A DNA stretch of 64,000 nt from Chelonoidis abingdonii. Lineage: Eukaryota > Chordata > Testudines > Testudinidae. Below the pieces are notes generated by a model, which saw only the letters and a list, made by a program, of their open reading frames with translations, made no database searches and was not told where the DNA came from. A program made the translations under genes and the position numbers. The DNA lies in the NCBI RefSeq assembly GCF_003597395.2, contig NC_133770.1, forward strand, positions 85,941,646 to 86,005,645, given 5' to 3'. Positions 9,250 through 18,936 of the stretch are shown here, one piece after another; the first letter of the stretch is position 1, and each line of letters opens with the position of its first letter.

Positions 9250-10563
9250 CAGGGCTGGCTTTAGGAAGTGCGGGGCCCAATTTGAACATTTTTGGCGGGG
9301 ACCTGGCAGGGATGACTTAAAAAAAAAAAAAAAGTGGAAAAAAAAGCCTCTTCATTTCTTTCATTGTATTATTTACTTTTCCAAACTTATAAATATAAAA
9401 TTATATATTATGTACATTGCATCAATATATGCTGTTGATGAGTTATTGATAGACTAGCCATTTCAACATGTTGTTGGTCCAACTGCTCCCTGCCCCCCCT
9501 CATTGAAGCAGGTTTTTGCAGGGTATGCTCTGGCAAACTTCAGGCACAAGTGGAATATGGGGCTGGCTGGAGGCAGGAGCAGGGGCTGACTTGAGAGGTA
9601 GGGCTCTGGGCTCTAAGGCAGGCAGGAAAGCAGAGTGCGGGGCTGGTTGGATAGGGGTGTGGTGGGCCGGGGCTGGCTTCAGGCAGGCCGCGGGAATGCA
9701 GCAAGGGTTGGAGGGCATGGAACAGAGAGATGCCAGAGTCTGGACTGGCTTCGCGCGCAAGAGATGGCAACTTGTGTAAACACCCTGTAAACAGCAGGGT
9801 GCCTGGGGGTGTGGGCAGCAGTGTGTGGGGGCTGCTGGCTGGCTTTGGCAGGCCACAGGTGTTGAGGGGTTGACTGAAGGAACGGCAGGGGGTTTTGACA
9901 GGACTGGCTGTGACTGGGTGCAGAGCTGGCTGCAGCAGGGGGAGCAGGGCTTGGTTGTGAGCGGGCAGGGGTGGAGCAAAGACAGCTGGAGCCCCAGCCC
10001 TTTAAATAGTCCCCAAGCTCCTGCTATCCCAGGGCTTTTGGGGCATTTAAAGGGCCCGGGGCTCCTCAGATTCTACCCCGCCCTGACCTTCTTAAATAGC
10101 CGGGAGCCCGGAATGGCGATGAGGGTGGCAGGGCTCTGGCAGCTATTAAAGACCAGGGGCAGAGGCAGCTGGAGACCTGACCTTTAAATAGCCCCAGAGC
10201 CTTCACCTAACCCCAAGCTCTGGAGGCTATTTAAAAGGCCCAGGGTCCAGCAGAGCGGGGTCTCGGGGTTTGCACGCTCCAGCCGGGGCCTCCAGCAGGA
10301 GAGCGGGGTGGCCTGGGGCTTGCAGCGCTCGGCAGAGCTCCAGCCGGAGAGCGGCTGCAGACTTCCGCGTCCATCCGGGGCCACGGCTTGTCCGCGCTCC
10401 CGCTTGCACTTCGCTCAAGAACGGGACACGGAAGACCCTCTGAGCAGATCGCAGCCAGGGCCGGAGGGTAAGTTTAAAAAAAAAAAAAGTGTCTACAGGC
10501 GCAAGGCCCCTTAGCACGGTGCCCGATTCCTGGAATCGGGCAAATGGCCTAAAGCCGGCCTGG
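9250..10563. mobile_element. hAT-like non-autonomous element inserted in the minisatellite
   Basis: Terminal inverted repeats: left CAGGGCTGGCTTTAGG, right reverse complement CCAGGCCGGCTTTAGG (13 of 16 match). Flanks GGTTTCCT (9242-9249) and AGTTTCCT (10564-10571) look like an 8-bp target duplication, but GTTCCTAT is also part of every minisatellite unit, so chance similarity is possible. The interior is AT-rich on the left, then GC-rich with repeated TTTAAATAG-type motifs near 9999, 10090 and 10180. No transposase frame is recognised. Confidence 0.7.
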
Positions 10564-12310
10564 AGTTTCCTATGGCGTAGTCTGGAGCTAAGGTATAGGG
10601 TTCTTATGGGGCAGGGCACTGAGCTAGGATTAAGTGACTATGGGTAGGGCATAGGAGGTAGCTTAAGGTTCTTTGGGTACGGCACATGGAGTTAGGATTC
10701 AGTGTTCCTACGGGGGTGTTAGGCACCTGGAACAAGGGTTAGGGTTCTGGTAGGACATTTGTAGCTAGGGTTGGTTATGGGTAGGCGCACTTGGACCTAA
10801 GGTTAGGCTTCCTAATGGTAGGGCTCCCGCCCTAGGGTTATGGTTCCTAAGGTAGGGCACTTGAGGCTAGGGTTAGAGGTTCCTAGGGGTATGGCTTCCG
10901 CCCTAGGTTAGGGTTCCTAAGGTTAGTGCACGTTGGCTAGGGTTAGATTATATGGGTAGTCTTCCCGGACTAGAGTTAGGGTTCCTATGGGTAAGCTTCC
11001 CTCCTAGGGTTCATATCAGGGTTTCCAGTTTAGGGACATATAGCTTGGTTAGGATTCCTATGGATAGCGCTTCTTGGGCCTAGGGATATGGTTCCTATGC
11101 GGTAGGCTCTTGGAGCTAGGGTTAGAGTTTTATGGGTAGGGCTTCCACCATGGGTTAGGATTCTATGGTAGGGGCTTCCCCCAGTTCATTAGGGTTCCTA
11201 TGGTAGGGCTTTCCTGCCCTAGGTTAGGGTCCTATGGCTAGGCTCTTGTAGCTAGGCGTTAGGATCCTATGTTAGGGTACTTGGAGCTAGGGTTTGGATT
11301 CTATGAGTAGGGCACTTGGAGATAGGGTTATCTTTCCTACGGATAGGCTTCCTCCCTAGGTTAGGGAACCCATGTGGTAGGGCACTTGGAACTAGGATGG
11401 GTTCATATGGGTTAGGGCATTTTTAGTAAGGTTAGGGTTCCTATGGGTAGGGCTCCCTCCCGTGGTTAGAGTTCTTATGTACGGGATTGCACCCTAGGGT
11501 TCTATGGTTAGAGGCACTTGTGCTAGGGGTAGAGTTCCTATTTGGTAGGGATCTGTGCACGGGTTAGACTCCCACGTGGGACACTTAGAGTAGATGTTAG
11601 AGTTCCTATGGTAGGCACTTGGGATCTTAGGCGGGGTTCCTATGTAGATAGGCATTTGTAGCTAGGGTTTAGTGTTCCCATGGGTTAGGGGCACTTCGAG
11701 GTCGGATAGGGTGTATGGGGTAGGACTGCCTGCCATAGGGTTACGGTTCCTAAGGGTAGGCTTTTGGAGCTATGGTTTAAGGGGTTGCTATGGGTAGGGC
11801 ACTTGGAATTGGGTTAGCTTCCTATGTGTAGGGCTTCCGCGCCCTAGGGGGATTTTAGGATTTCTATGGTTAGGCTTCCCATCAGGAGGGTTACCGTCCT
11901 GAAGGTATAGGCATTGAAACTAGGTTTAGGGTTCTAAGGGTAGTGCTTCCCGCCCTAGGGATTAAGGTTCTGTTGTATTGGACTTGGAGCCTACGGTTAG
12001 GGTTCCTATTAGGTAGGGCTTCCCATCCTAGGGGTTAGATTCTTATTATTAGAGCTTCCCACCCTAAGGTTCAGGGTTCCTATGGGTAGAGCATTTTTAG
12101 TTAGACTTAGGATCCCATGCAGCTTCAAGCCCTAGGGTTTAGAGTTCCTATGGGTAGGACTTTCCCGCCCGTTAGGATTAGGGTTGCTATGGTAGAACTA
12201 TAGCTAGGGTTAGGGTTTTCTAGGGTGTAGGGTCCTTAGTGCTAGGGTTTAGGTTAGGTTCCTACTTGGTAGGACTTTCCCACTAGGTTAGGATTCCTAA
12301 GGGTATCCCA
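10564..12310 (+). repeat. 36-bp minisatellite, block 3, indel-rich
   Basis: Same 36-bp unit and the same two subtypes as block 2, but nearly every unit has one- or two-base gains or losses (GGG to GG, CCC to CC, added G). Open frames therefore collapse here. The array fades out near 12300. Confidence 0.88.
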
Positions 12311-12416
12311 ACTTCCACTACCTTTAGAACATAAGCCCTAGGGTGTGGCCCCCTACCCACTGATAACCCTAACTCTTTGCTCCATGTCCTACCAAGGAGG
12401 CCATGGTAACCCAGAT

Positions 12417-13120
12417 CAGTTTCCAGCCGTTCGCTGTGAACTGGTTGTTAAATTTAGAAGCCCTTTTAGATGGTTGTCCTGCGAGGAACAACTGGTTTGA
12501 CAAAGGCTTTTAAATTTAACAATCCTCAGCAGTTCCCTGCCATTCCCTGGCCCCAGCTCACCGCACTCCAGCTCTGCCTCCTCCTTTGACCTCCCGTGGC
12601 TTCTCCTCTCTTCCGGCGAATTCAGCTGTTCTGCTGAAGCCTGGGAGAGCTAGAAGGAACAGCGGGCTTTCGCCAAGTGAGCTGTTGCGGGTGCAAGGAA
12701 GCCTCCAGGCGCTGTACGGCTAGGCCCGTCGGCCTGGCTCTGGCAGGCCAGGTGCCCAGCCAGCCACTCCCCCCATCTCCAGGCAGTTGCTGGTAAGGGT
12801 CAGGGGAGAATGGATGGGGGTGTTGGATAGAGGGCAGGGGGAGTTCCTTAGTGTTCGGGCGGTCAGAGGGCACGGAAACAGCGGGATTGTATGCGGGGCC
12901 AAGGATCCGGGAAGGCAGTTCAGGGAAGGAGCACGGGGTTGGATGGGCTGGCAGGGGTAGTCAGGAAACAGGCAGGGGTGGATGGGGCAGGTTCAGGACT
13001 GGGGGGTGTGTGCTGTCAGGAATGACGGTTGAATGGGCAGGAGTAGTCCGGGGGGGCATGATCCCCTCATGGGGTGAGGAGGAGGGAACCAGTTGTTAAT
13101 ATTTTGGCAGCTCATCACTG
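12417..13120. mobile_element. hAT-like element
   Basis: Left end CAGTTTCC leading to AACTGGTTGTTAAATTTA; right end AACCAGTTGTTAATATTTTG followed by GCAGCTCATCACTG, giving inverted AACTGGTTGTTAA blocks near both ends. An internal inverted repeat (about 12445-12524) pairs GTTAAATTTAGAAGCC with GGCTTTTAAATTTAAC. The interior is GC-rich with no recognised coding sequence. Target duplication not convincing (only CAGAT shared). Confidence 0.6.
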
Positions 13121-13522
13121 GACAGATGTAAAGAATGAGAAGATGGGAAAAGGCTGTTTGTCAGTTTCAGCACTTCTGTCCTTTCAGCTGCAATCAGAAG
13201 TGTGGAGAGACAGCTTTTTTCAGGCCCATCCAAGGAGTTCTCCAGCTAGAACCAGGAAGTCAAGACTTGGCATTCCTCATATTTCTAAGAAAATCACAAT
13301 TGTGGTAAAAGCTTGTTTAAAGAAAACAAATCCTCTTGGGCCTTCATACATCATAAAGAAGTAAAATAGTAACACACCCAAATTTATATCCCTTTGTGCG
13401 CCACCTTTACAGTATTATGCATTCTCAGTCAGCTGTACACTGTAGCCTCTTTATTAAGAAGTTTGGGAGAAGATCCCGAGTGTTAAAATTAGAGAGATGT
13501 TTATCTTTTCAAAGCCTTAAAC
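13121..13522. other. No recognised feature
   Basis: Apparently unique sequence between two transposons. A 96-codon open frame (13074-13364, +) starts inside the preceding element and has no recognisable domain. A TTTCAG at about 13179-13184 could act as a splice acceptor, but no matching donor or homologous exon is recognised. Confidence 0.4.
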
Positions 13523-14627
13523 CAGGGGTAGGCAACCTATGACACGTGTGCCGATGGCAACACGAGCTGATTTTCAGTGGCACTCGCGCTGCCTGGGTCC
13601 TGGCAGCTCTGCATTTTAATTTAATTTTAAATGACGCTTCTTTAAACACTTAAACCTTATTTACTTTACATACAACAATAGTTTAATTATATGTTATAGA
13701 CTTATAGAAAGAGACCTTCTAAAAACGTTAAAATGTATTACTGGAACGTGAAACCTTAAATTAAGCCATGGCTACACTGGAGAGTTGCAGCGCTGGTGGT
13801 GGGTTTACGGCGCTGCACCTTAGTAACTGTCCACACCTGCAAGGCACATCCAGCGCTGCAACTCCCTGGAAGCACACCTGGTCTGCTTGGGGTATAATGA
13901 TTGCAGCGCTGTTGATGCAGCACTGCTTGTCAAGCGTGGCCACCCAAAGGGCTGTAATTGGCCTCCAGAGTATTAGGAGGTATCCCAGAATGCCTGTTCA
14001 CAACTAACCAGAAAAGTGGCTGAACTCTGGGCACCCCGGAACTGCTTATCTAAAAAACAAACAGCTCCTGTTTGCTCGAGCGAGTGAGCGGAGACAGGCA
14101 GGGGAATTGCTTTGGAATGTTCACAGCTGTTTGCTTGAGGAGAGAAGCCACATGGGGAGGGGGAGGGGGGAGTCCGTGTTGGCAGCTGCTTATGTGGTCT
14201 GAAGGCTATTTAGGAGTGCATAATTACATTTAGTGAATAAGAGAGGGGTGGGGGAAGGGGTCAAAATATTTAAAATGATTGAAGGTAGGTGCTGTGTATC
14301 GTCCAGTCCTTAGAACTTGCAAGGCAGGGAGCTGACAACAGTGTCAGCTCCAAAAATCCACTCTCTGTCTCCCCCACACTCTGTCACACTCCACCCCACC
14401 CCCCTTTTTTGAAAAGCACGTTGCAGCCACTTGAACGCTGGGATAGTTGCCCACAATGCACCACTCCCAACAGCACTGCAAATGCGGCCACACTGCAGCG
14501 CTGTCCCTACACAGCTGTATGAAGACAGCTGTAACTCCCAGCGCTGTACAGCTGTAAGTGTAGCCATACCCACAGAGTGAATAAATGAAGACTCGGCACA
14601 CCACTTCTGAAAGGTTGCCGACCCCTG
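13523..14627. mobile_element. hAT-like element with perfect 8-bp target duplication
   Basis: Ends CAGGGGTAGGCAACC and GGTTGCCGACCCCTG are near-perfect inverted repeats. CCTTAAAC precedes it (13515-13522) and follows it (14628-14635), an exact 8-bp target duplication as expected for hAT. The interior is non-coding. A second element (about 13764-14574) is inserted near its right end. A fragment of the same family lies at 36643-36816 on the minus strand. Confidence 0.9.
13764..14574. mobile_element. MITE-like element nested in the hAT element
   Basis: Begins GCCATGGCTACACTGG and ends AAGTGTAGCCATACCCACA, so GGCTACACT forms inverted ends. It interrupts the outer element between AAATTA and GAGTGAATAAATG. 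Contains inverted CAGCGCTG/CAGCTGT-rich blocks near both ends and no coding sequence. Target duplication not identified. Confidence 0.65.
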
Positions 14628-14635
14628 CCTTAAAC

Positions 14636-15073
14636 CCTCAGGTTGCCAGAGGAGCTTGGCACCCTCTGTCCTATGGCATTCATGTGGCTGGCAGCCATCC
14701 CTTCCTCTCAGGAGAACTATGCAGCATTGTTCTTTGGTTCCTTTAGCACCAAGTGTTCATTTATTCAATAAGAAACAGAAAGTGTAGTTTCTGATACATC
14801 CAGACAAAGAAATCGAAAGCCAAGTCTGACACTCTGGGCCAGATCCTCACGGAGCCACACTGATTTACACCAGTTGAGAATCTTAGCCTGTTCTCCTTAA
14901 CTGACAACAGCCCTGCAGAAAGGGAAGGAGTTATTGTTCCCATTCCAGTTCACATTAAAATGATCCCTTTGTCTGTCAACTCACTGGTTGACAGAATTAG
15001 AAAAACAAACAGGAGAAATAACTGGACTATTATCAAGATGGAAGGAGGTTTAGTATAACAGTTGCCCTTTAAC
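14636..15073. other. Mostly unannotated; possible repeat fragments
   Basis: The stretch GGGCCAGATCCTCACGGAGC near 14837 matches one arm of a palindromic MITE seen complete at 33027-33118. A MIR-like tail may lie near 14890-14945. Nothing else recognised. Confidence 0.35.
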
Positions 15074-15678
15074 CAGTGGTGCAGGTAAGCTGGTAATGGT
15101 ATGGTGTACCTGACCATAAGACATTTATTGCTGGTATGCTGTACTGGAAAGACATTTTCAATAATGAATTGTAGAGCCCTGCACAGATACAAATTTATAC
15201 CCGGGGATGGGGATACAGATAGAAATCTGTATCTGTTGAACTGCCGGGCTCTCCTGGGAACCACAGTGACCAAAGGAGCAGAACATGGGGCTCCCAGAAG
15301 CCAGCGCCCCATGACAGCAGCTCTTCCAGCACAGCTGTACTGCCCCAAGCCCTTCCACACAACTGCATCTCCTATACTAGAGTCTGTACAGCCCCACTGG
15401 AAGACAGGACTAGAGGCAGGGCTGGAGGCGGTACAGCCACACTGGAGGAGCTGGCAGCATGGGGCGCTGACTCCCGAGAACCGTGGCCCCATAGCCTTCT
15501 CCTTTCACCGCTTCAGTTCCTGGGGGAGCCCTGCAGTTCAGCAGATACTGATTTCTATCTGTGGATATCTGCATTCATGGGCATAAATTTATATCCATGC
15601 AGGGCTCTAGTCACAGAATATTTTTGTGAGTGGCGTCGGTACCGTACCAGTAAGTGTTAAACTTTACTTGCATCACTG
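15074..15678. mobile_element. hAT-like element with a second element nested inside
   Basis: Ends CAGTGGTGCAGGTAAG and CTTTACTTGCATCACTG are inverted repeats. Flanks CCTTTAAC (15066-15073) and CCTTTATT (15679-15686) match at 6 of 8 bases, a plausible aged target duplication. The element is split by another at 15172-15609; without that insert it is about 167 bp. Confidence 0.75.
15172..15609. mobile_element. Nested non-autonomous element (TAGAGCCCTGCA ends)
   Basis: Starts TAGAGCCCTGCACAGATACA and its other end reads, in reverse complement, TAGAGCCCTGCATGGATATA; the inverted ends extend about 30 bases. 438 bp, GC-rich interior, no coding sequence. No clear target duplication. Confidence 0.75.
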
Positions 15679-15679
15679 C

Positions 15680-16080
15680 CTTTATTTATTAGTACCTGGT
15701 AAAGAGAGTGAATGGTGATGTGTTAAAATTTGGCAATAATGCTAAATTTTTTTGGTTATTCAAGGCTAAAAGCAGGTATTAGGAGCTTCAGAAGGACCAA
15801 ACAAAACTAGACAGTTGGGCAATCTGATGAGAAATGAGATTCCGTGCAGATAAGTGCAAACTCAGGAGAAACAATCAGTGTTCCTTCATGTTGTGATGGG
15901 TTCTAAATTAACTGTAACCACTCTGAAAAAAAATTGAGTCATTGTTTGTACAGAGCCTAGCACAGTGGGGTCTTGGTCCATGATGAGGGCTCCTAGGCAT
16001 TATGATAACAAAAAATAAATGGTGATAATTGTGAGTAGGTCATCAGTGCATCTGCAGAACTTTAGAACAAGCAAACAAAG
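15680..16080. repeat. CR1-like and SINE-like fragments
   Basis: About 15730-15870 resembles the 3' part of a CR1-type element (GGGCAATCTGATGAGAAATG block). 15935-16020 contains GTACAGAGCCTAGCACAGTG and CTCCTAGGCATTATGATAA, a common amniote SINE-like sequence also seen on the minus strand near 40240-40370 and 53690-53770. Family names cannot be fixed without a library search. Confidence 0.4.
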
Positions 16081-16111
16081 GCCTGGTCTACATTTAAAAG
16101 TTTTATCAATA

Positions 16112-16942
16112 TAGAATTATAACTTTAAGGTCAGAAGGGACCATTATGATCATCTAGTCTGACCTCCTGCACAATGCAGGCTACAGAATCTCACCCACCC
16201 ACTCCTGTATCAAACCTATGTCTGAGCCATTGAAGTCCTCCAGTCATAGTTTAAAGACTTCAAGGTGCAGAGAATCCCCAGCAAGTGACCCATGCCCCAA
16301 GCTGCAGAGGAAAGCGAAAACCCCCCAGAGCCTCTCCCAATCTGCCCTGGTGGAAAATTCCATCCTGACCCCAAATATGGCAATCAACTAAACCCTGAAC
16401 ATGTGGGCAAGACTCACCAGCCAGACACCCAGGAAAGAATTATCTGTAGTACCTCAGATCCCATCCCATCTAACATCCCATCAGGCATATTTACCACTAA
16501 TAGAAACCAATCTCATTATACCATCCCCTTCATAAGCTTAGTTTTGAAGCCAGATATATCTTTGGCCCCCACTACTCCCCTTGGAAGGGTGTTCCAGAAC
16601 TTCACTCCTCTGATAGTTAGAAACATTTCTATAATTTCAAGTCTAAACTTCCTGATGGCCAGTTTATATCCATTTGTTCTTGTGTCCACATTGGTACTGA
16701 GCTTAGATAATTCCTCTCCCTGCCTGGTATTTATTCCTCTGATATATTTATAGAGAGCAATCATATCTCCTCTCAACCTTCTTTTGATCAGGCTAAACAA
16801 GCCAAGCTCTTTGAGTCTCCTTTCATAAGACAGGTTTTCCATTCCTCGGATCATCCTAGTTGCCCTTCTCTGTACCTGTTCCAGTTTGAATTCATCCTTC
16901 TTAAACACGGGAGACCTAACTGTACACAGTATTCCAGATGAG
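16112..16942 (-). pseudogene. CR1 LINE 3' fragment
   Basis: On the minus strand, 16908-16516 encodes the typical CR1 RT C-terminal segment (VQRRATRMIRGM, then RRLKELGLFSL, RRLRGDMI), followed by the CR1 3' UTR and the ATTCTATGATTC-like tail near 16112-16125. Truncated at its 5' end, as most CR1 copies are. Inserted in the MITE that starts at 16081. Confidence 0.9.
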
Positions 16943-17039
16943 GCAGAGGATAACTAGGATGGGATTTGTTTCAACAATGGTTATACCAGTAAAAGCCTGT
17001 GTAGACATAGATATACCAGTAGAAAGGTGCCTTATACTG

Positions 17040-18936
17040 TGTCACAAAGTTCCTTCTCTACTTTGTTGGGTCCTGCGCTTATTGGTGGATTTGCTCACCT
17101 CACAGAATCACCATATGGGTCAGGAAACAGCCCAGAGACCTTCCCCTCTGGTAGAAGCCACAATCCAGGTCAATTCCTCCTGTGTCTGATCAGGAGTTGG
17201 GAGTTTGTGGGGGAACCTGGGCCCATCCTCTGCTCCAGGTTCCAGCCCAGGGCCCTGTGGACTGCAGCTGTCTAGAGTACCTCCTGGTACAACTGTGCAA
17301 CAGCTACAACTCTCTGGGCTACTTCCCCATGGCCTCCTCCCGACACCTTCTTTATTCTCACCACAGGATCTTCCTCCTGGTGCCTGATAATGCTTGCACT
17401 CCTTGGTCTTCCAGCAGTATGTCTTCTCACTCTCAGCACCTCTTACTCCCAGCTCCTCACATGCATACCACAAACTGAAGTGAGGTCCTTTTTAAACTCA
17501 GGTGCCCTGATTATCTAGCCTGTCCTAATTGATTCTAGCAGTTTCTTAGTTGGCTCCAGGTGTCTTAATTATCCTGCCTGTCTTAATTGGTTCTAGCAGG
17601 TTCCTGATTGCTCTAGTGCAGCCCCTGCTCTGGTCACTCAGGGAACAGGAACCTGCGTCTCCTGTGGCCAGTGGATCTCCCTTTGATTCCTCTGCTGTAG
17701 AGGGAAGGAAGGAGAGGGCTGCTGTTGATCCTGCTGAGCACTGGGCCCTCGCTGCTGCTGCTGCTGCTCTTCCTGCTGCTCCCTTGGCTGGGCCAGACAC
17801 CACCACTTCCATCCCCGCCTCCCTCTGCTACCCTCTAGTTGGCTGGCTGTTGATCTCCTCACCCCCCACCCCCGCCCTCACCTTCAACTGCTGCTGTTGC
17901 TCCACCTACAGCCCCAGAAGGGTGGGAGGGAGGCTGCTGGCCTGCTTCCCAGGGAAGAAGGGGAGTGAGAGGCCCTAGCTCTTGTTGCTGAGGACACCAT
18001 CTGAGCGGGGTCCCCTCTGCCTGGACACCAGACCAACCACCACCTGGAGCTGCTGGGACTACTGTGGCTGTTGCTGGGGAGCTGTTGGAGCCCCAAGGAG
18101 AAGGAGGAGGAGGAGGTGACGAGGATCACCTGCTGCTGGAAGACCGCGTGAGGACCACTGTGGAGGGGGCTTTTCTGGACTGAGTCTTTTTCGAACTGTG
18201 CTCTTGTGGTGGGGGTTTGGACTGTGTCTGTTGTGACACCGGGTGTGTGGCTTTGATCCTGCCCCCGGTCCATCCGTGTTCCCCTTCGCCCCCACCACCA
18301 TTGTTGCCCCCTCTACCACCCCCGCTGGCTGTTTTCCTTCTGCTTCAGACTCCTGCCTCTGGGACTGAGCTGCTTGCCTGGCTCACCACGCCTGCTTCCA
18401 TCATTTGGGCCTGCAAAAGCATTGACTTTTGCACAAGTGCCTGTGGGCGCACCAGCTCCCCTCCCCCCCCCCACGGACTGATCCCCTTTCCTTTGCCACA
18501 TTTGTCTGCCCTATCTGTTTCCTTCTGCTGCCCTGATAGTCCTGCCCCAGCCCTGTAGCTAGCCCCGTGGTCCGTCCATAACATTCCCAGCTCGCCCTTC
18601 CCCCCGCCACCCTGTGATCCCCCAGCCCTTATTGGTCCCTCGCCTCGTGCACCATGCCTCCTCCCATGCATTTGTGCCCTTCCCCCATTTGAGTCTGCCC
18701 TTGTTCTCTACACTCCCCTATGCCGTTGGCCCCCCATACCCTAGTGCAACTGGAGGAGCCGGAATCCCCTCTGAATCGATGACCTGACACCCTCCTGCCC
18801 CTAGGTCCTTGGTTGCTCCCCACGCCCCTTTAGCCTTCCCTTTTTGGTACCCTCCTCCCTTGCCTGCAGCCTAGTGGGGAGGGGTGGTCACCTCCTCTCC
18901 CTCCCCTCGCTGTTTGTCCCCCTCCCCATTCTCGTT
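17040..18936 (+). other. 5' UTR of the Tx1-like LINE
   Basis: Begins TGTCACAAAGTTCCTTCTCT. About 17500-17610 has a duplicated block (GCCTGTCCTAATTGATTCTA and GCCTGTCTTAATTGGTTCTA, about 70 bases apart). A CTG-rich run lies at about 17752-17785. No convincing coding frame, though GC-rich open frames appear on both strands. Confidence 0.6.

Noticed and set aside
9500..9979. 159-codon Pro/Cys-rich minus-strand frame
   Set aside because: Lies in the GC-rich interior of a hAT-like element; no recognisable domain, and other frames there are open too.
1..12310. True telomere end
   Set aside because: The repeat is a 36-bp unit with only a partial telomere motif, not pure TTAGGG, and it is followed by transposons and a gene. 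Subtelomeric location is possible but not shown.
1..12310. CRISPR array
   Set aside because: Contiguous units without spacers in a vertebrate genome.
13074..13364. Possible host exon or small protein
   Set aside because: Starts inside a transposon, no known domain, no supported splice partner.
15101..15586. 161-codon open frame
   Set aside because: Spans two nested non-autonomous transposons; not a gene.
17550..17978. 142-codon open frame in the LINE 5' UTR
   Set aside because: GC-rich, overlapping frames on both strands, upstream of the real ORF1; no recognised domain.
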